From Spirochaetota bacterium (GTDB taxonomy: Bacteria > Spirochaetota > Leptospiria > Turneriellales > Turneriellaceae), in NCBI GenBank assembly GCA_029561505.1, contig JAKQXK010000410.1, forward strand, positions 1 to 6,488: a DNA stretch of 6,488 nucleotides. The letters are read 5' to 3'. The translations under genes were made by a program, and so were the position numbers. Under the pieces are notes generated by a model that worked only from the letters and a program-made list of their open reading frames with translations, was not told the DNA's origin and searched no databases. This document shows positions 5,005 to 6,488 of the stretch, piece after piece. The stretch's first letter is position 1. Each line of letters opens with the position of its first letter.

Positions 5005-6477
5005 ATGTTCATCTCATTGACCCGCCGTCTTTCGATAGCAATTTGGGAAATGCTGAAAAAGCTCAACGCGTGGGCTTTGAAACCCTATCACGATGCCGGT
5101 TATGTGATTCGCCGTAAAGCGACGATTCTCTACTATTTCTGCGTTTCGCTCGTGATACTCATGCCGTTCTTTCTCACGATCTACGCGATCTGGATTCCGC
5201 AGCGCCTGCCGATTGCCGGCCCACCGATGCTCGCTTCAATGGCGATTGGCCTCACCTGCCTCTTTATTCTCTCAAGCGGACGCTTTTATTTGGCAGGCCA
5301 GACGCTCGCGTTTGTGGCCTTTCTGATTATTGCGCTCGCGCAATACCGCAAGCTCGAAGGCGAATATTTCACCGCGTATTCGACGTTCATTCACCTGTTT
5401 GCGATTCCGATTTTGGTCGTCGGGCTTTTCGGCCGCAAGCGCTATATATTGCCGATGTATGCCGTGATGGTCATCGCGAACGTGGTGTTTTTCGGTTTGT
5501 TACGCCCAAAAATTGACGGCGAATACCTGATAGCTGCGCAAGTCGGATTAATGACGAGCGTGATTGCTTTAACCCTGATCACGACTCTGCTCTACCTGCT
5601 GCGCAATGTCATGGATTCGGCAGTCACTGAAGTCGAAAAGACCAATGCATCGCTGAATCGCTTTGTGCCGACCGAGTTTTTGCAGCTTCTAAACCGCAAG
5701 AATATTCACGAGGTCGGCCTCGGTGACCATACAGAACAAGAAATGACAATTCTTTTCGCCGATATTCGCAACTTCACCGGAATCTCAGAAACGCTGAGCC
5801 CTGCCGAAAACTTCTCATTCATCAATGACTACCTGAGCGTGATGGGGCCGATCATTCGTGAAAACAACGGGTTTATCGACAAATATATCGGCGACGCGAT
5901 TCTTGCGCTGTTCTTCAACAGCGCCGACGCGGCACGTGCCGCAGTCGCGATGCACGAAATGCTGCAGCGGTTTAACGCGCAGTTCATCGACGGCATTTTT
6001 CCCGAAATTCGCATCGGCATCGGCATTCACACGGGCCGCATTATGCTTGGTACAATCGGCGAGGTTCGCCGCATGGAGAACACGGTAATCAGCGACACCG
6101 TCAATGCCGCTTCGCGCATCGAGACCCTCACGAAAAAGCTCGGCGCAGCAATTTTATTAAGCGGCGAATCTCTGGCACAGATACCGAAAGATGACTACCG
6201 CATTCGCCTCGTTGACGTGGCACAGCTGCGGGGTAAAACACAAGCCCTGAAGATCTATGAACTATTGAATCCGCTTGCTGAAGAGCGCCAACAACTGCTG
6301 CTTGCAAATTCGGTTGATTTTGAGGCAGCATTGGCTGCGATGCGCAGCGGGCGTCTCGATGAAGCGACCGCATTGTTCGACAAGTTTCTGAAGAGCGTCG
6401 GCTCAGATGGCGCAGCCGAGCACCACCTGCGCCTCATTGAGAAGACACGTCTGCTCAAGAACCGCAAAGCGACCTGA
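5005..6477 (+). CDS. Membrane-bound class III (IIIb-type) adenylate cyclase with helical C-terminal tail
   Basis: Predicted cAMP-forming enzyme of the cytoplasmic membrane, 490 residues. A 38-residue charged N-terminus is followed by about six hydrophobic helices (roughly 39-63, 73-92, 95-113, 125-143, 147-166, 173-199), a short helical linker, and a class III catalytic domain at about 240-420. Key residues: metal Asp253 (ILFADIRNFT) and Asp297 (YIGDAIL), Lys293, Asn367 and Arg371 (DTVNAASR). The second adenine-selecting position is Thr360 (ENTVISDT) instead of Asp; this marks class IIIb, several members of which respond to bicarbonate. After the domain, residues 425-490 are a helical tail whose AMRSGRLDEATALFDKFL segment looks like a TPR half-repeat, perhaps for protein contact. 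The start is uncertain: ATG 5005 gives the longest frame, while ATG 5050 (residue 16) has GGGAA just ahead, too close for a good ribosome site. The start lies 36 bases from the divergent proS start. Confidence 0.92.
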   Translation: MFISLTRRLSIAIWEMLKKLNAWALKPYHDAGYVIRRKATILYYFCVSLVILMPFFLTIYAIWIPQRLPIAGPPMLASMAIGLTCLFILSSGRFYLAGQTLAFVAFLIIALAQYRKLEGEYFTAYSTFIHLFAIPILVVGLFGRKRYILPMYAVMVIANVVFFGLLRPKIDGEYLIAAQVGLMTSVIALTLITTLLYLLRNVMDSAVTEVEKTNASLNRFVPTEFLQLLNRKNIHEVGLGDHTEQEMTILFADIRNFTGISETLSPAENFSFINDYLSVMGPIIRENNGFIDKYIGDAILALFFNSADAARAAVAMHEMLQRFNAQFIDGIFPEIRIGIGIHTGRIMLGTIGEVRRMENTVISDTVNAASRIETLTKKLGAAILLSGESLAQIPKDDYRIRLVDVAQLRGKTQALKIYELLNPLAEERQQLLLANSVDFEAALAAMRSGRLDEATALFDKFLKSVGSDGAAEHHLRLIEKTRLLKNRKAT

Positions 6478-6488
6478 TCGCGGGGCTT

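Noticed and set aside
6467..6488. Possible start of a terminator after the second cyclase (AAGC/GCTT, GCGA/TCGC pairings)
   Set aside because: The window ends before any full stem or T-tract can be judged.
1..6488. CRISPR array, tRNA/rRNA genes, insertion sequences, phage genes
   Set aside because: No regularly spaced repeats, tRNA cloverleaf, rRNA stretch, transposase or phage protein is recognisable in the window.

Overview
The window reads as ordinary chromosomal DNA from a free-living or environmental bacterium with roughly even base composition (by eye, slightly above 50% GC). Two polytopic class III nucleotidyl cyclases and a stand-alone STAS protein sit next to housekeeping translation genes. 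That mix, and the style of the six-helix membrane cyclases, recalls Leptospira-related spirochaetes such as Turneriella. This is an impression from gene style, not a proof.

Layout, left to right. A STAS-domain protein (16-369, minus) is divergent from a membrane class III adenylate cyclase (495-1706, plus); the 125-base spacer between them is full of inverted repeats. The cyclase runs convergently into yebC (1735-2490, minus). yebC is divergent from a type II toxin-antitoxin pair, vapB (2582-2809) and vapC (2806-3213), both plus. A perfect 11-bp inverted repeat that overlaps the vapB start is the likely shared operator. vapC is convergent with proS (3232-4968, minus, bacterial prolyl-tRNA synthetase), and a perfect 19-bp inverted repeat lies on that junction. 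proS is divergent from a second membrane cyclase (5005-6477, plus), which has a different active-site subclass and a helical C-terminal tail.

How the genes may work together. The two cyclases probably make cAMP in response to different signals: one has the Asp of mammalian-like class IIIa enzymes, the other the Thr of class IIIb. yebC and proS both concern proline in translation: ProRS charges the tRNA, and recent work connects the YebC/TACO1 family with relief of polyproline stalling. They point the same way with the oppositely oriented vapBC cassette between them, which suggests vapBC was inserted between two formerly adjacent genes. No gene start in the window has a convincing Shine-Dalgarno sequence.

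No wholly new multi-gene system was found. The items most worth checking are the DNA and RNA structures: the hairpin around the STAS start codon, the inverted copy of the proS 3' end behind vapC, two perfect palindromes inside proS (one followed by a T-tract in antisense), and a vapB promoter that predicts a leaderless mRNA.
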